Part shown: positions 7,808 through 15,805 of the stretch, piece by piece
Layout of the letters: each line of letters opens with the position of its first letter
Numbering within the stretch: the stretch's first letter is position 1
Source of the DNA: Nocardiopsis suaedae
GTDB taxonomy: Bacteria; Actinomycetota; Actinomycetes; Streptosporangiales; Streptosporangiaceae
Reading direction: 5' to 3'
Assembly: GCF_027706745.1 (NCBI RefSeq)
Contig: NZ_JAQFWP010000064.1
Span: forward strand, 1-43,302
DNA: 43,302 nucleotides
Notes under the pieces: model-generated
Databases searched by the model: none
Told to the model about the DNA's origin: nothing
What the model saw: the letters and a program-made list of their open reading frames with translations, nothing else
Program-made: the position numbers and the translations under genes

Positions 7808-8275
7808 ATGGCCGACACGTCCCTGTCCACCCTGCTGCCCGCCGACGCCATCGTGACCGGGATCGCGGCCGACGACTGGCGCGCGGCGATCCGCGCCGCC
7901 GGTGAGCTGCTCGTCGCCGGAGGCGTGGCGACCTCGGACTACATCGGCCAGATGCAGGACGCGGTGGACGAGTACGGCCCCTACATCGTCATCGCGCCGG
8001 GGCTGGCCCTGGCGCACGCCCGGCCCAGCGAGGCGGTGCTGCACACCGGCATGTCCTGGGCGAGCCTGGCGCGGCCGGTCGCCTTCGGCCACCCGCAGAA
8101 CGACCCCGTGGAGCTGGTCATCGGGCTGGCGGCGGTGGACCACGACGGCCACTCCGGCGCCCTGTCCCGCCTGGCGCGCATGCTGGGCGACCCCGAACGG
8201 CTGCGCGAGCTGAAGGCGATGCGCGAGCCCGAGGCGATCCACAAGGCGATCACCGAGTACGAGAGGGGCGAATAG
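7808..8275 (+). CDS. ulaC: PTS IIA component, ascorbate (UlaC/SgaA) type
   Basis: 155 aa cytosolic phosphocarrier that takes phosphate from HPr and passes it to IIB. It belongs to the mannitol/fructose-type IIA domain: phospho-histidine H70 lies in PGLALAHARPSEAV, and the N-terminal LLPADAI plus VASGVATSDYI-like helix pattern match. ATG at 7808 follows GGGAGGG. It is the first gene of a IIA-IIB-IIC operon; its stop is directly adjacent to the GTG of IIB. No EI or HPr gene is present here, so it must rely on general PTS proteins encoded elsewhere. Confidence 0.88.
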   Translation: MADTSLSTLLPADAIVTGIAADDWRAAIRAAGELLVAGGVATSDYIGQMQDAVDEYGPYIVIAPGLALAHARPSEAVLHTGMSWASLARPVAFGHPQNDPVELVIGLAAVDHDGHSGALSRLARMLGDPERLRELKAMREPEAIHKAITEYERGE

Positions 8276-8551
8276 GTGAGGATCCTCGCCGTGTGCGGCA
8301 TGGGCATCGGCACCAGCGTGCTGCTGAAGGCCAATGCCGAGAAGGCCGTCCAGGACCTGGGGCTGGACGCGGAGGTGGAGGTCGCCGACATCGGGACCGC
8401 ACGCGGCGCCGCGGCCACCGCCGACCTGGTGCTCACCTCCGGCGAACTGGCCGCCGAGCTGGGCGACGTGGGCGTTCCGGTCACGGTGGTGGCCAACTTC
8501 ATGGACGCCGAGGAGATCCGCCGGGCCGTCGCCGGGGCCACCGGGCGCTGA
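8276..8551 (+). CDS. ulaB: PTS IIB component, ascorbate (UlaB) type
   Basis: 91 aa. The lactose/ascorbate-type IIB P-loop is at the N-terminus: RILAVCGMGIGTS with phospho-cysteine C7. The remainder is an alternating alpha/beta pattern expected for this small domain. GTG at 8276 directly abuts the IIA stop codon, and a GAGAGGGG sequence in the end of the IIA gene acts as ribosome site. It receives phosphate from the IIA at 7808-8275 and donates it to sugar bound by the membrane IIC. Confidence 0.88.
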   Translation: MRILAVCGMGIGTSVLLKANAEKAVQDLGLDAEVEVADIGTARGAAATADLVLTSGELAAELGDVGVPVTVVANFMDAEEIRRAVAGATGR

Positions 8552-8661
8552 CCCCGGGGAGCCGGCGCCGAGACCACGCCGGCAAGGGCGTTCTTCCCGA
8601 GATCGACGCGGTCCGTCCGCGCGGCCTCGACCCCCGGTAGTCGGACAGGCGGGAGCCCCCC

Positions 8662-10128
8662 ATGGACGCGGTCCTCGCGATCGCCCGGTTCGTCGTCAAC
8701 GAGATCCTCAGCGTCCCGGCCTACATGGTCGGGCTGATCACCGCGGTCGGCCTGATCGCGCTGCGCCGCTCCGCCGGGCAGGTGGTCGGCGGCGGCATCA
8801 AGGCCGTGCTGGGCTTCCTGCTCATCGGCGCCGGGGCGGGCCTGGTCACCGCCGCCCTGGAGCCCCTGGGCACGATGATCCAGGGCGCGGCCGGCGCACA
8901 GGGCGTGGTGCCCACCAACGAGGCGATCGTGGCCATCGCCCAGCAGGAGTTCGGGGCCCAGGTCGCCTGGATCATGATCGCCGGTTTCGCGCTCAGCCTG
9001 GTGCTGGCGCGCTTCACGCCGCTGCGGTACGTGTTCCTCACCGGCCACCACACCCTGTTCATGGCCACCCTGCTCACCATGGTGCTGGCGACGACCGGCC
9101 TGCCCGCCGCGGCCGCGGTCGCCCTGGGCGCGCTGCTGCTGGCGGTGGTGATGGTGTCCCTGCCCGCGCTGGCCCAGCCGTGGACCCGGGCGGTGGGCGG
9201 CGACGGCAAGATCGCCATCGGCCACTTCGGCACCCTGGGCTACGTCGCCGCCGGCGCCACCGGGCAGCTCGTCGGCAAGGGCAGCCGCAGCACCGAGGAC
9301 ATGAAGCTGCCCGAAGGGCTGCGGTTCCTGCGCGACTCCATGGTGGCGACCGCGTTGAGCATGGTCGTCATCTACGTGGCGGTGGCGCTGCTGTACTGGG
9401 CCCGCCAGGGCACCGGGGCGGCGCTGGAGATGTTCCCGCCGACCGAAGGGGTCGAGCCCACCGTCGGGCACTTCCTGATGGCCTCCGTGATGCAGGGACT
9501 GCAGTTCGGGATCGGCGTGGCGGTGATCCTGTACGGCGTGCGCACCATCCTGGGCGAGCTGGTCCCGGCCTTCCAGGGCATCGCCGAGCGCGTCGTTCCG
9601 GGGGCGGTGCCCGCCCTGGACGCCCCGATCGTCTTCCCCTTCGCGCAGAACGCGGTGCTCGTCGGGTTCCTGGCCAGCTTCGCGGGCGGGCTCGTGACGC
9701 TGGCGTTCATGGCCGCGGTGGTCAACCCGGCGTTCGGGCTGGCGCTGATCCTTCCCGGGCTGGTGCCGCACTTCTTCACCGGGGGCGCGGCGGGCGTGTA
9801 CGGCAACGCGACCGGCGGTCGGCGGGGCGCGGTGCTCGGCGCCTTCGTCAACGGCGTGATCATCACCGTGCTGCCCGCGCTGCTGCTGGGCGTGCTGGGC
9901 TCGTTCGGGGAGGCGAACACGACCTTCGGCGACGCCGACTTCGGGTGGTTCGGCATCGCGGTGGGCTACTCCTTCCGGGCCGGGGACGCCGCCGGTGTGG
10001 TGCTGTCGCTGCTGGTGGCGGCGGTCCTGTTCGCGGCGGCCGTGCTGGTGCAGCGCAAGGCCGTGCTCGGGGGCTGGGACCCGGCCGCGCGGCACAAGGC
10101 CGCGCTGGAGCGCCGCACGACCGGATAG
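8662..10128 (+). CDS. ulaA: PTS IIC component, ascorbate permease (UlaA/SgaT) type
   Basis: 488 aa integral membrane permease with about 10-11 hydrophobic helices. The family match rests on the N-terminal NEILSVPAYMVGLITAVGL, the FTPLRYVFLTGHH segment and the later LPGLVPHFFTGGAAGVYGN loop, all characteristic of UlaA-like IIC. In known members it imports L-ascorbate or a related sugar acid with phosphorylation. ATG at 8662, 110 bp after IIB. None of the usual ula catabolic enzymes (lactonase, decarboxylase, epimerases) is nearby, so the true substrate is uncertain. Followed by two strong hairpins shared with the convergent exporter gene. Confidence 0.9.
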   Translation: MDAVLAIARFVVNEILSVPAYMVGLITAVGLIALRRSAGQVVGGGIKAVLGFLLIGAGAGLVTAALEPLGTMIQGAAGAQGVVPTNEAIVAIAQQEFGAQVAWIMIAGFALSLVLARFTPLRYVFLTGHHTLFMATLLTMVLATTGLPAAAAVALGALLLAVVMVSLPALAQPWTRAVGGDGKIAIGHFGTLGYVAAGATGQLVGKGSRSTEDMKLPEGLRFLRDSMVATALSMVVIYVAVALLYWARQGTGAALEMFPPTEGVEPTVGHFLMASVMQGLQFGIGVAVILYGVRTILGELVPAFQGIAERVVPGAVPALDAPIVFPFAQNAVLVGFLASFAGGLVTLAFMAAVVNPAFGLALILPGLVPHFFTGGAAGVYGNATGGRRGAVLGAFVNGVIITVLPALLLGVLGSFGEANTTFGDADFGWFGIAVGYSFRAGDAAGVVLSLLVAAVLFAAAVLVQRKAVLGGWDPAARHKAALERRTTG

Positions 10129-10145
10129 ACGGCGGGTGCGAGGAG

Positions 10146-10234
10146 GCCGTGTCCGGGGGCCGGGCCGCCGCCCGGGCTCGCGGACACGGCGCGCGCACGG
10201 CGGAAGGGGGCGGCCCGCAGGACCGCCCCCTTCC
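10146..10234. terminator. Double hairpin terminator between convergent genes
   Basis: First stem: GCCGTGTCCG (10146-10155) with CGGACACGGC (10181-10190), with an additional GC-rich inner part. Second stem: GGAAGGGGGCGG (10202-10213) with CCGCCCCCTTCC (10223-10234), 12 bp perfect with a 9-nt loop. They lie between the ends of the IIC gene (10128) and the MFS gene (10247), so they probably serve both strands. Confidence 0.8.
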
Positions 10235-10246
10235 TCTCCGCTCAGG

Positions 10247-11848
10247 TCACAGGTGGACGGCGGGCTCGGGCGCGGCCCCGCCCTCGGCCCCCTCCTCCTT
10301 CGCGGCCGGCTTCATGAACAGGGACAGCACCGCCGCCCCGGCCATGACCGCCGCCGCCACGCTGAACGCCAGGAACAGGCCGTCCATGAACGCCAGGTGG
10401 CTCGCCCGGGTGACCGCCTGGGCGACCGCGTCGGAGGCGCCCTCCGGGACCACCGCGGAGCCTTGGGCGACGGCGCTCTGCAGCGCGGCGAGCCCCTCCC
10501 CCTGCGGCAGTTCCAGCCCGGCGTCGCCGAAGTGGCCGGGCAGCGTCGCGGCCACCCGCACCGACAGCACCGCGCCCAGCACCGCCGTGCCCAGCGACCC
10601 GCCGAGCTGCATCGCGGCCTGCTGCATGCCCGAGGCCACCCCGGCCAGGGAGACCGGCGCGCTGGTGAGGATCGCGGCGGTGGCGCCGGTCATCACCATG
10701 CTCAGCCCCACGCCCAGCAGCACGAAGCCGACCGAGGTGTAGACGACCCCGGTGTCGGGGGTGAGCCGGGAGAGCATGAACAGCGCGACCGAGGCGCTGA
10801 CCAGGCCGCCCACCGTGGGCACGCGCGTGCCCACGGTGTCGATGAGGCGCCCGGCCGGGGTGGCGCAGATCGCCATCATCGCGGTCAGCGGCAGCAGCTG
10901 CAGCCCGGCCTGCAGCGGTGTCAGCCCCAGCACCCCCTGCAGGTAGAAGGTGATGAAGAAGAGCGAGCCCATCAGCCCCAGGGCCATCAGCACCATCAGC
11001 ACCACGCCGATGGAGATGGGCGCGGAGCGGAAGATGCCCAGCGGCAGCAGCGGCGCCTCGGCCTTGCGCTCCCACAGCACGAACACGGTGCCGAAGGCCA
11101 GGGCGACCGCGAGCACGGTCAGCGTCTCGGCGTGGGCCCACCCCTTGACCGGGGCCTCCACCAGCGCCCACACCAGGGCGAAGATCGCGACGCTGAGCAG
11201 CGCGATCCCGGGCAGGTCCATCCGCGAGGAGGTGTCGGTGGGGCGGTTGGGGCCCAGCAGCCACACCCCCAGGCCCAGGGCGGCCAGACCGACGGGGATG
11301 TTGATCAGGAAGGCGGCGTGCCAGCTGAACGCCGACACCAGGATGCCGCCGACGATCGGCCCGGCCGCGGTGGCGCCGCCGATCAGGCTGCCGAACATGC
11401 CGAAGGCCCGGCCCAGCTTGTCCGGCGGGAAGCTGGAGCGCAGCAGCCCCATCGCCGCGGGGGCGATGGTGGCGCCGAACACGCCCTGCAGGATGCGGAA
11501 GGCCACCAGCGGGACCACCGCCGAGGACAGGGCGATCGCCACCGAGGTGAGGGTGAAGCCGACGACGCCCACCATGAACACACGGCGGTGGCCGTAGCGG
11601 TCGCCGAGCTTGCCCGCGGTGATCAGGAAGACCGCCAGGCCGAGCAGGTAGCCGTGGGTGACCCACTGCAGCTCGGCCAGGGAGGCGTCCAGGTCGGCGC
11701 CGATCGCCGGGTTGGCCACGGCCACGATGGTCCCGTCCAGGGCGACCATCATCACCCCGAAGGCGATGGCCACCAGCGTGCCCCAGGGGCCGCCGCGCGG
11801 CCCCGGGCGCCGCCCTGGCGGCGCCTCCCGTGGTGCCGTCTGCGTCAT
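10247..11848 (-). CDS. MFS drug exporter, DHA2 (EmrB/QacA) family, 14-TM type
   Basis: 533 aa proton-driven multidrug exporter in the cytoplasmic membrane. Family motifs: LDGTIVAVANPAI in TM1 (38-50), motif A GKLGDRYGHRR (79-89) after TM2, and motif C-like GGATAAGPIVGG in TM5. The length and the spacing of hydrophobic stretches fit 14 helices, followed by a charged C-terminus. ATG at 11848 with GGGGGA upstream. It is divergently paired with the TetR regulator at 12056, the standard arrangement for a repressor-controlled exporter. Substrate cannot be inferred. Confidence 0.9.
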   Translation of the reverse strand: MTQTAPREAPPGRRPGPRGGPWGTLVAIAFGVMMVALDGTIVAVANPAIGADLDASLAELQWVTHGYLLGLAVFLITAGKLGDRYGHRRVFMVGVVGFTLTSVAIALSSAVVPLVAFRILQGVFGATIAPAAMGLLRSSFPPDKLGRAFGMFGSLIGGATAAGPIVGGILVSAFSWHAAFLINIPVGLAALGLGVWLLGPNRPTDTSSRMDLPGIALLSVAIFALVWALVEAPVKGWAHAETLTVLAVALAFGTVFVLWERKAEAPLLPLGIFRSAPISIGVVLMVLMALGLMGSLFFITFYLQGVLGLTPLQAGLQLLPLTAMMAICATPAGRLIDTVGTRVPTVGGLVSASVALFMLSRLTPDTGVVYTSVGFVLLGVGLSMVMTGATAAILTSAPVSLAGVASGMQQAAMQLGGSLGTAVLGAVLSVRVAATLPGHFGDAGLELPQGEGLAALQSAVAQGSAVVPEGASDAVAQAVTRASHLAFMDGLFLAFSVAAAVMAGAAVLSLFMKPAAKEEGAEGGAAPEPAVHL

Positions 11849-11908
11849 GCGTCCCCCGTTCCCCCGCGGGCCGCCCCGCGGTGCCTACCGATCCGTCGCG
11901 ACCCGGCA

Positions 11909-11938
11909 ACACTAGTGGCAGCCGCTGACAGATGACAA
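11909..11938 (-). promoter_or_regulatory. Promoter of the MFS exporter with TGAC repeats
   Basis: On the minus strand TTGTCA (complement of 11933-11938) and TAGTGT (complement of 11909-11914) are spaced 18 bp, a good sigma70-like match. Around the -35, TGAC occurs at 11926, 11933 and 11942 on the plus strand. These repeats are plausible contact points for the divergent TetR repressor. Confidence 0.5.
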
Positions 11939-12055
11939 TCACTGACGTATTTTGCGCCCGGCGGTATCCTCGGACCGACCGATCCGCGAAAGCGGAGGTG
12001 GCGCCGCCCCCGCACGCGCCCCCCGGCGGGGCGCGCGGCCGAACCGGAGGAGCAC

Positions 12056-12835
12056 GTGACCGGAATCACCGCCGGAGCCGACGCACCGGACCACCCGGCC
12101 GGCCTGCGCGAGCGCAAGAAGGCCCGGACCCGCGAGGCCCTGGTCGGGGCCGCGCTGGACCTGTTCGCCGAGCGGGGGTTCGAGGCGGCGACCACCGAGG
12201 AGATCGCCGCCGAGGCGGAGGTCTCCCAGCGGACCCTGTTCCGCTACTTCCCGTCGAAGTACGACATCGTCCTATCGGTCTACGACGACATCGAAGAGGT
12301 CTTCCTCCACAGGCTCCGGGAACGGCCGCTCAACGAGCACCCCTTCACCGCGATGGCCCGGGCCGTCCAGAACACCCGCGCGGACCTGAGCCCGACCGTG
12401 GTCGCGGGCCAGCTCCGGCTGCTGCCGGTGCTGGCCGAATCGCCCCACCTGCTCGCGGCCCGGTTCGACTCGGGCAACCGGCACACGGCGCGCCTGGAGG
12501 CCCTGATCGCCGAGCGGTGCGGCGCCTCGCCCCGCGACCTCCGGCCCCGGCTCCTGGCCTCGGTCTTCGGATGCGCCATGAAGACCGCGGTCACCCAGGC
12601 CTGCATGGTCGCCGAGCCCAGCGCCGACCGGTTCTACGCCCTCATCGAGACGGCGATGGACACGCTCGTCCCAACGCTCACCGAGCCCTGGCACCTTCCG
12701 GCCGGGAAGGAGGCGCCTCCCACAGCGGAGGGCGCGGGGCCGGCGGGTCAGGGCCCGACGGCTCAGGGGCCGATGGATCAGGGGTCCGGTTCCGATTCGT
12801 CGAACACGGCCGATGATGCTTCCATAGCGCCGTGA
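12056..12835 (+). CDS. TetR-family transcriptional regulator
   Basis: 259 aa. N-terminal TetR DNA-binding domain at about 18-75: RKKARTREALVGAALDLFAERG, then the HTH TTEEIAAEAEVSQRTLFRYFPSK. The C-terminal ligand domain runs to about 225 with a TetR_C-like helical pattern; the last 35 residues are Gly/Gln/Ser-rich and probably disordered. GTG at 12056 follows GGAGGAGCAC. It is divergent from the MFS exporter, with 207 bp between them. It most likely represses the exporter and itself, released by an exported compound. Confidence 0.9.
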   Translation: MTGITAGADAPDHPAGLRERKKARTREALVGAALDLFAERGFEAATTEEIAAEAEVSQRTLFRYFPSKYDIVLSVYDDIEEVFLHRLRERPLNEHPFTAMARAVQNTRADLSPTVVAGQLRLLPVLAESPHLLAARFDSGNRHTARLEALIAERCGASPRDLRPRLLASVFGCAMKTAVTQACMVAEPSADRFYALIETAMDTLVPTLTEPWHLPAGKEAPPTAEGAGPAGQGPTAQGPMDQGSGSDSSNTADDASIAP

Positions 12836-12911
12836 GCCTCCGCCACACGTTTTCCACCTGCGAGGACGCGGTCGGCTGAGGCGCGGCGGCGCGGCGCGGG
12901 AGAAGGGCCGC

Positions 12912-13547
12912 TCACTCCTCGCCCCCGGGGCGGGGCCTCCTCCGCCGCCACAGCAGGGAGCCGACGACCGCCGCGGCCGCCGCCACGCCCGCGCCCGCCA
13001 CCGGGACCGCTCCCCAGGTCTCCATGGCGGCCTCCACCATCCGGCGGCTCTCCGCCCGCGGGTCGGCCAGCACGGTCAGGCAGAACACCGCCACCAGCAG
13101 GGACACCGCCCCGGTGAGCAGGGCCCGCTGGAGGCGGCCCGGCTCGGTCCGGCGGTGCAGGACACGGCCCGCCTTCAGGATGCGGCCGGCCCGCAGCAGC
13201 CTCAGGGACACCGCCACGCGCGCCAGGCGCAGCATCTGCAGCGGGCCGACCACCAGCACCACCGCGAGCACGGCGGCCACGGCCGCCAGAGTGGTCCAGC
13301 GGTGATCGCGCAGCCACGCCCGCTTGCCCTCGGCGAGCAGGAACAGCAGACCCCATTCGGCCCACAGCACCGCCCCGGCGGCGATGTTGGCCCAGCGGCC
13401 CGTCGCCGCCACCGCACCGGAGCCCCAGACCTCGAAGAACACGGCGGGGACCGAGACGAGCGCGGCCGCGATCACCACGGGGGCCATGCGGCGCTCGGCT
13501 TCACGGGCCCGGAGGTTCACCGCCCCGTCGCCGCTGCCGCCGCCCAT
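12912..13547 (-). CDS. Voltage-sensor-like membrane protein without a potassium selectivity filter
   Basis: 211 aa from the ATG at 13547, 10 bp after the stop of the upstream regulator. Hydrophobic segments at about 22-40, 52-72, 86-102, 104-131, 142-160 and 181-200. The fourth is a textbook S4: basic residues at 107, 110, 116, 119, 122, 125 and 128, every third position with one gap. S2 carries acidic residues (WAEW and LLAEG). S5- and S6-like helices follow, but the loop between them reads ESRRMVEAAMETWGAVP with no TVGYG. It therefore resembles a voltage-gated channel subunit whose pore is degenerate or of another selectivity. It could be expressed with the regulator gene. No strong ribosome site is visible, and the exact start is uncertain. 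Confidence 0.7.
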   Translation of the reverse strand: MGGGSGDGAVNLRAREAERRMAPVVIAAALVSVPAVFFEVWGSGAVAATGRWANIAAGAVLWAEWGLLFLLAEGKRAWLRDHRWTTLAAVAAVLAVVLVVGPLQMLRLARVAVSLRLLRAGRILKAGRVLHRRTEPGRLQRALLTGAVSLLVAVFCLTVLADPRAESRRMVEAAMETWGAVPVAGAGVAAAAAVVGSLLWRRRRPRPGGEE

Positions 13548-13557
13548 GCGAGCGAGG

Positions 13558-14346
13558 CTACTCCTCCGGTTCCGGCGCTCCGGCGGCCGGTGTCCGCGTC
13601 GGTCCGCGATCCGCGCCGCCGTCCGCGTCCGGCTCGCCGCAGTCCGGGAACCGCCACCCCGTCTCCCGCTCCCAGCGAGCGGTGGCCTCCAACAGCGCTT
13701 CGGAGGACATGGCGAAGAAGGCCCCCACCTCGTCCAGGCGGGCACCGGCCGGGGTCCCGGCCCCGAGGATGCGCGCGCCTTCCCGAGCCGCCTCGGCCAG
13801 CTGCAGGTTCGCCCGGATGCTCGCCTCCCACGCCCGGACCCACGCGGTCCGGTCGGCGAAGTACAGGTCGCGGCGCCCGCCCGGAGCGCGTTCGCGCCGC
13901 AGCAGGTCCTGCTCCTCCAGGTAGCCGACGATCTTGGACACCGACGCGGGGCTGAGGCCGAGCCGTTCGGCGAGCTCGGCGGCGGTGAGACCGGCGTCGG
14001 CCACGAACAGGGCGGCCACGACCCGCGCCGGGGTGCGCGGCAGACCGGTCGCCTGGAGCGGCCCGATGACGATCTCCTCGGCCCGGCGCCGCGCCCCGTC
14101 CACTGGGCCGGGGGCCTGGGACGCCGAGCGCGGCGGCGCCGCAGGGCCGCGCCGGGCGCGGCGCTCGGCCTCCCTCTGGGCGCGGTCGGGCCGGTAGTCG
14201 TTCGGCCCCCCGTTGCGCATCACCTCGCGCGTCACGGTGGATGTGGGCCGCCCCAGCCCGCGCGCGATCCCGGCGTAGGACAGCCCGTCGCCCAGACCGC
14301 GGGCGATGCGGCGGCGCTCGTCAGGGGTGAGGCGTCCTCCGGGCAT
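13558..14346 (-). CDS. Two-HTH transcriptional regulator: IS30-type HTH fused to GbsR/MarR-like domain
   Basis: 262 aa; ATG at 14346 with AAGGGGGAAG upstream. Residues 5-47 match the HTH found at the start of IS30-type transposases (LTPDERRRIARGLGDGLSYAGIA.. STVTREVMRNGG). Residues 52-66 give the usual YRPDRAQREAERRARR follow-on. Residues 103-165 form a winged helix of the GbsR/MarR type (LTAAELAERLGLSPASVSKIVGYLEEQDLL then GGRRDLYF). The C-terminal helices (to about 235) probably dimerise. It is divergent from the P450 operon, and repeated operator-like sequences lie on both promoters. Probably a repressor of the P450 operon and of itself. Confidence 0.85.
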   Translation of the reverse strand: MPGGRLTPDERRRIARGLGDGLSYAGIARGLGRPTSTVTREVMRNGGPNDYRPDRAQREAERRARRGPAAPPRSASQAPGPVDGARRRAEEIVIGPLQATGLPRTPARVVAALFVADAGLTAAELAERLGLSPASVSKIVGYLEEQDLLRRERAPGGRRDLYFADRTAWVRAWEASIRANLQLAEAAREGARILGAGTPAGARLDEVGAFFAMSSEALLEATARWERETGWRFPDCGEPDADGGADRGPTRTPAAGAPEPEE

Positions 14347-14401
14347 GCGCTTCCCCCTTACTCGTCGGCGGGCCGTGCCGAAATGCGCGCCCCTTCACCC
14401 C

Positions 14402-14430
14402 ATTGTGCGTTCACTCGACCTTCATTGCAA
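14402..14430 (-). promoter_or_regulatory. Promoter of the IS30-HTH/GbsR regulator gene
   Basis: On the minus strand TTGCAA (complement of 14425-14430) and CACAAT (complement of 14402-14407) are spaced exactly 17 bp. The -35 box lies inside an operator-like sequence, ATTGCAAC, so the regulator probably controls its own gene. Confidence 0.6.
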
Positions 14431-14456
14431 CGTAGCGACCACGGGAAGGTTGCATT
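14424..14456. promoter_or_regulatory. Operator-like inverted repeat, upstream site
   Basis: ATTGCAAC (14424-14431) and GTTGCATT (14449-14456) form an inverted pair with 7 of 8 positions matched. The first half is followed by GTAGCG, giving TGCAACGTAGCG (14426-14437), an exact 12-mer copy of the sequence at 14542-14553. Probable binding site of the divergent regulator. Confidence 0.6.
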
Positions 14457-14525
14457 CACCCCACACCCACCGCAACGATTGTCGCCTTACACCAGGCATG
14501 ACAGGCGATCTGACCTCTGCCCGCA

Positions 14526-14554
14526 TTGATGAGTTTTTGAATGCAACGTAGCGT
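14526..14554 (+). promoter_or_regulatory. P450 operon promoter overlapped by an operator-like sequence
   Basis: TTGATG (14526-14531) and TAGCGT (14549-14554) are spaced 17 bp. The sequence TGAATGCAACGTAGCG (14538-14553) occupies the spacer and -10, and repeats the 12-mer TGCAACGTAGCG found at 14426-14437. Protein bound here would block RNA polymerase. The start codon of the P450 follows at 14591. Confidence 0.65.
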
Positions 14555-14590
14555 TTCATTCGATCGAAACTCTGACGGGGGAGATCCACC

Positions 14591-15805
14591 ATGACCACGG
14601 CACCGTTGCCGGAACTGCCCGGGATGCCCACCGCCCGCCCCGCCGGGCACCCCTTCGACCCGCCCGAGGAGCTGGCCGGGGTGCGCCCGCTGGCCCGCAT
14701 CCCGCTCGCCGACCGAACCCCGGGGTGGCTGGTGACCGGCTTCGCCGCCGCCCGCGCCGTCACCTCCGACCCGCGCTTCAGCACCCGGTCGGAGCTGCAG
14801 CGCCTCGTACTGCCCCGGTTCGGGATGCCCGACCGCATGCCGCCCGCCCCGCCCGGGATGTTCCTCCAGGCCGACCCGCCCGAGCACACCCGCTACCGGC
14901 GGCTGCTCACCGGCAGGTTCACCGTCCGCCGGATGCGGCTGCTCACCGAGCGCGTGGAGCGGACCGTCGCCGACCACCTGGACGCCATGGAGCGCGCGGG
15001 CGGCCCCGCCGACCTGGTCACCGCCTACGCCCAGCCCGTCCCCGCCCTGGTGATCTGCGAGATCCTCGGGGTCCCCGCCGAGGACCACGCCCGGTTCAAC
15101 GGGGCCGCCCGCACCTTCAACGACCCCGCGGCGACCGCCGAGGAGACGGACCGCGCGTGGCAGGAGCTTTACGCGTACCTGCGGGACCTGGTGGCCGCCA
15201 AGCGCTCCGCCCCCACCGACGACATCCTCAGCGAGCTGACCGACTCCGACCTCACCGAGGAGGAGCTGGTCAACGTGGCCACACTGCTGCTGGCGGCCGG
15301 GCTGGACACCACCGCCAACATGATCGCGCTGGGCACCTTCGCCCTGCTGCTCCACCCGGACCAGCTCGCGGTCATGCGCGACGAACCCGCGGCCGTCGAC
15401 AAGGGCGTGGAGGAGCTGATGCGGTACCTGAGCATCCCGCACACAGGCCAGCGCGCCGCCCTGGAGGACGTCGAGCTGGAGGGGCACACGATCAAGGAGG
15501 GCGACACGGTCGCCGTGTCCCTCGCCGCCGCCAACCGCGACCCCGAGCGCTTCCCCGACCCCGACCGGCTCGACCTGAGGCGGGACGCGCCCGGGCACCT
15601 GTCCTTCGGCCACGGCGTGCACCAGTGCCTCGGCCAGCAGCTCGCCCGTGTGGAGATGCGGGCCGCCTTCCCCGCACTGCTGCGGCGCCTCCCCGACCTG
15701 CGCCTCGCGGTGCCGCCGGAGGAGGTACCGCTGCGCTCCGAGGCGGACATCTACGGCGTGGAGGCCCTGCCCGTCACCTGGGGGCCGGAAGGGGGCGGGC
15801 GATGA
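14591..15805 (+). CDS. Cytochrome P450, class I bacterial
   Basis: 404 aa soluble monooxygenase, family length. I-helix oxygen-binding motif AGLDTT (236-241), ExxR at E275/R278, and heme loop FGHGVHQCLG with axial C346 (339-348). Substrate-contact regions cannot be assigned; overall style is that of actinomycete CYP105/107-like enzymes. ATG at 14591 with GGGGGAG upstream. It overlaps the ferredoxin gene by 4 bp (ATGA), which probably supplies its electrons; a ferredoxin reductase is not in the window. Transcription starts from the operator-covered promoter divergent to the GbsR-type regulator. It could be catabolic, protective or biosynthetic; nothing else here indicates a secondary-metabolite cluster. 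Confidence 0.93.
   Translation: MTTAPLPELPGMPTARPAGHPFDPPEELAGVRPLARIPLADRTPGWLVTGFAAARAVTSDPRFSTRSELQRLVLPRFGMPDRMPPAPPGMFLQADPPEHTRYRRLLTGRFTVRRMRLLTERVERTVADHLDAMERAGGPADLVTAYAQPVPALVICEILGVPAEDHARFNGAARTFNDPAATAEETDRAWQELYAYLRDLVAAKRSAPTDDILSELTDSDLTEEELVNVATLLLAAGLDTTANMIALGTFALLLHPDQLAVMRDEPAAVDKGVEELMRYLSIPHTGQRAALEDVELEGHTIKEGDTVAVSLAAANRDPERFPDPDRLDLRRDAPGHLSFGHGVHQCLGQQLARVEMRAAFPALLRRLPDLRLAVPPEEVPLRSEADIYGVEALPVTWGPEGGGR

Noticed and set aside
7981-10095. 704-codon minus-strand frame opposite the PTS genes
   Set aside because: Composition (His/Gln/Gly/Arg runs) is that of an antisense shadow; the plus strand holds unambiguous IIA, IIB and IIC.
9995-11935. 646-codon plus-strand frame across the MFS gene
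   Set aside because: Antisense shadow of a clear 14-TM exporter, with no domain.
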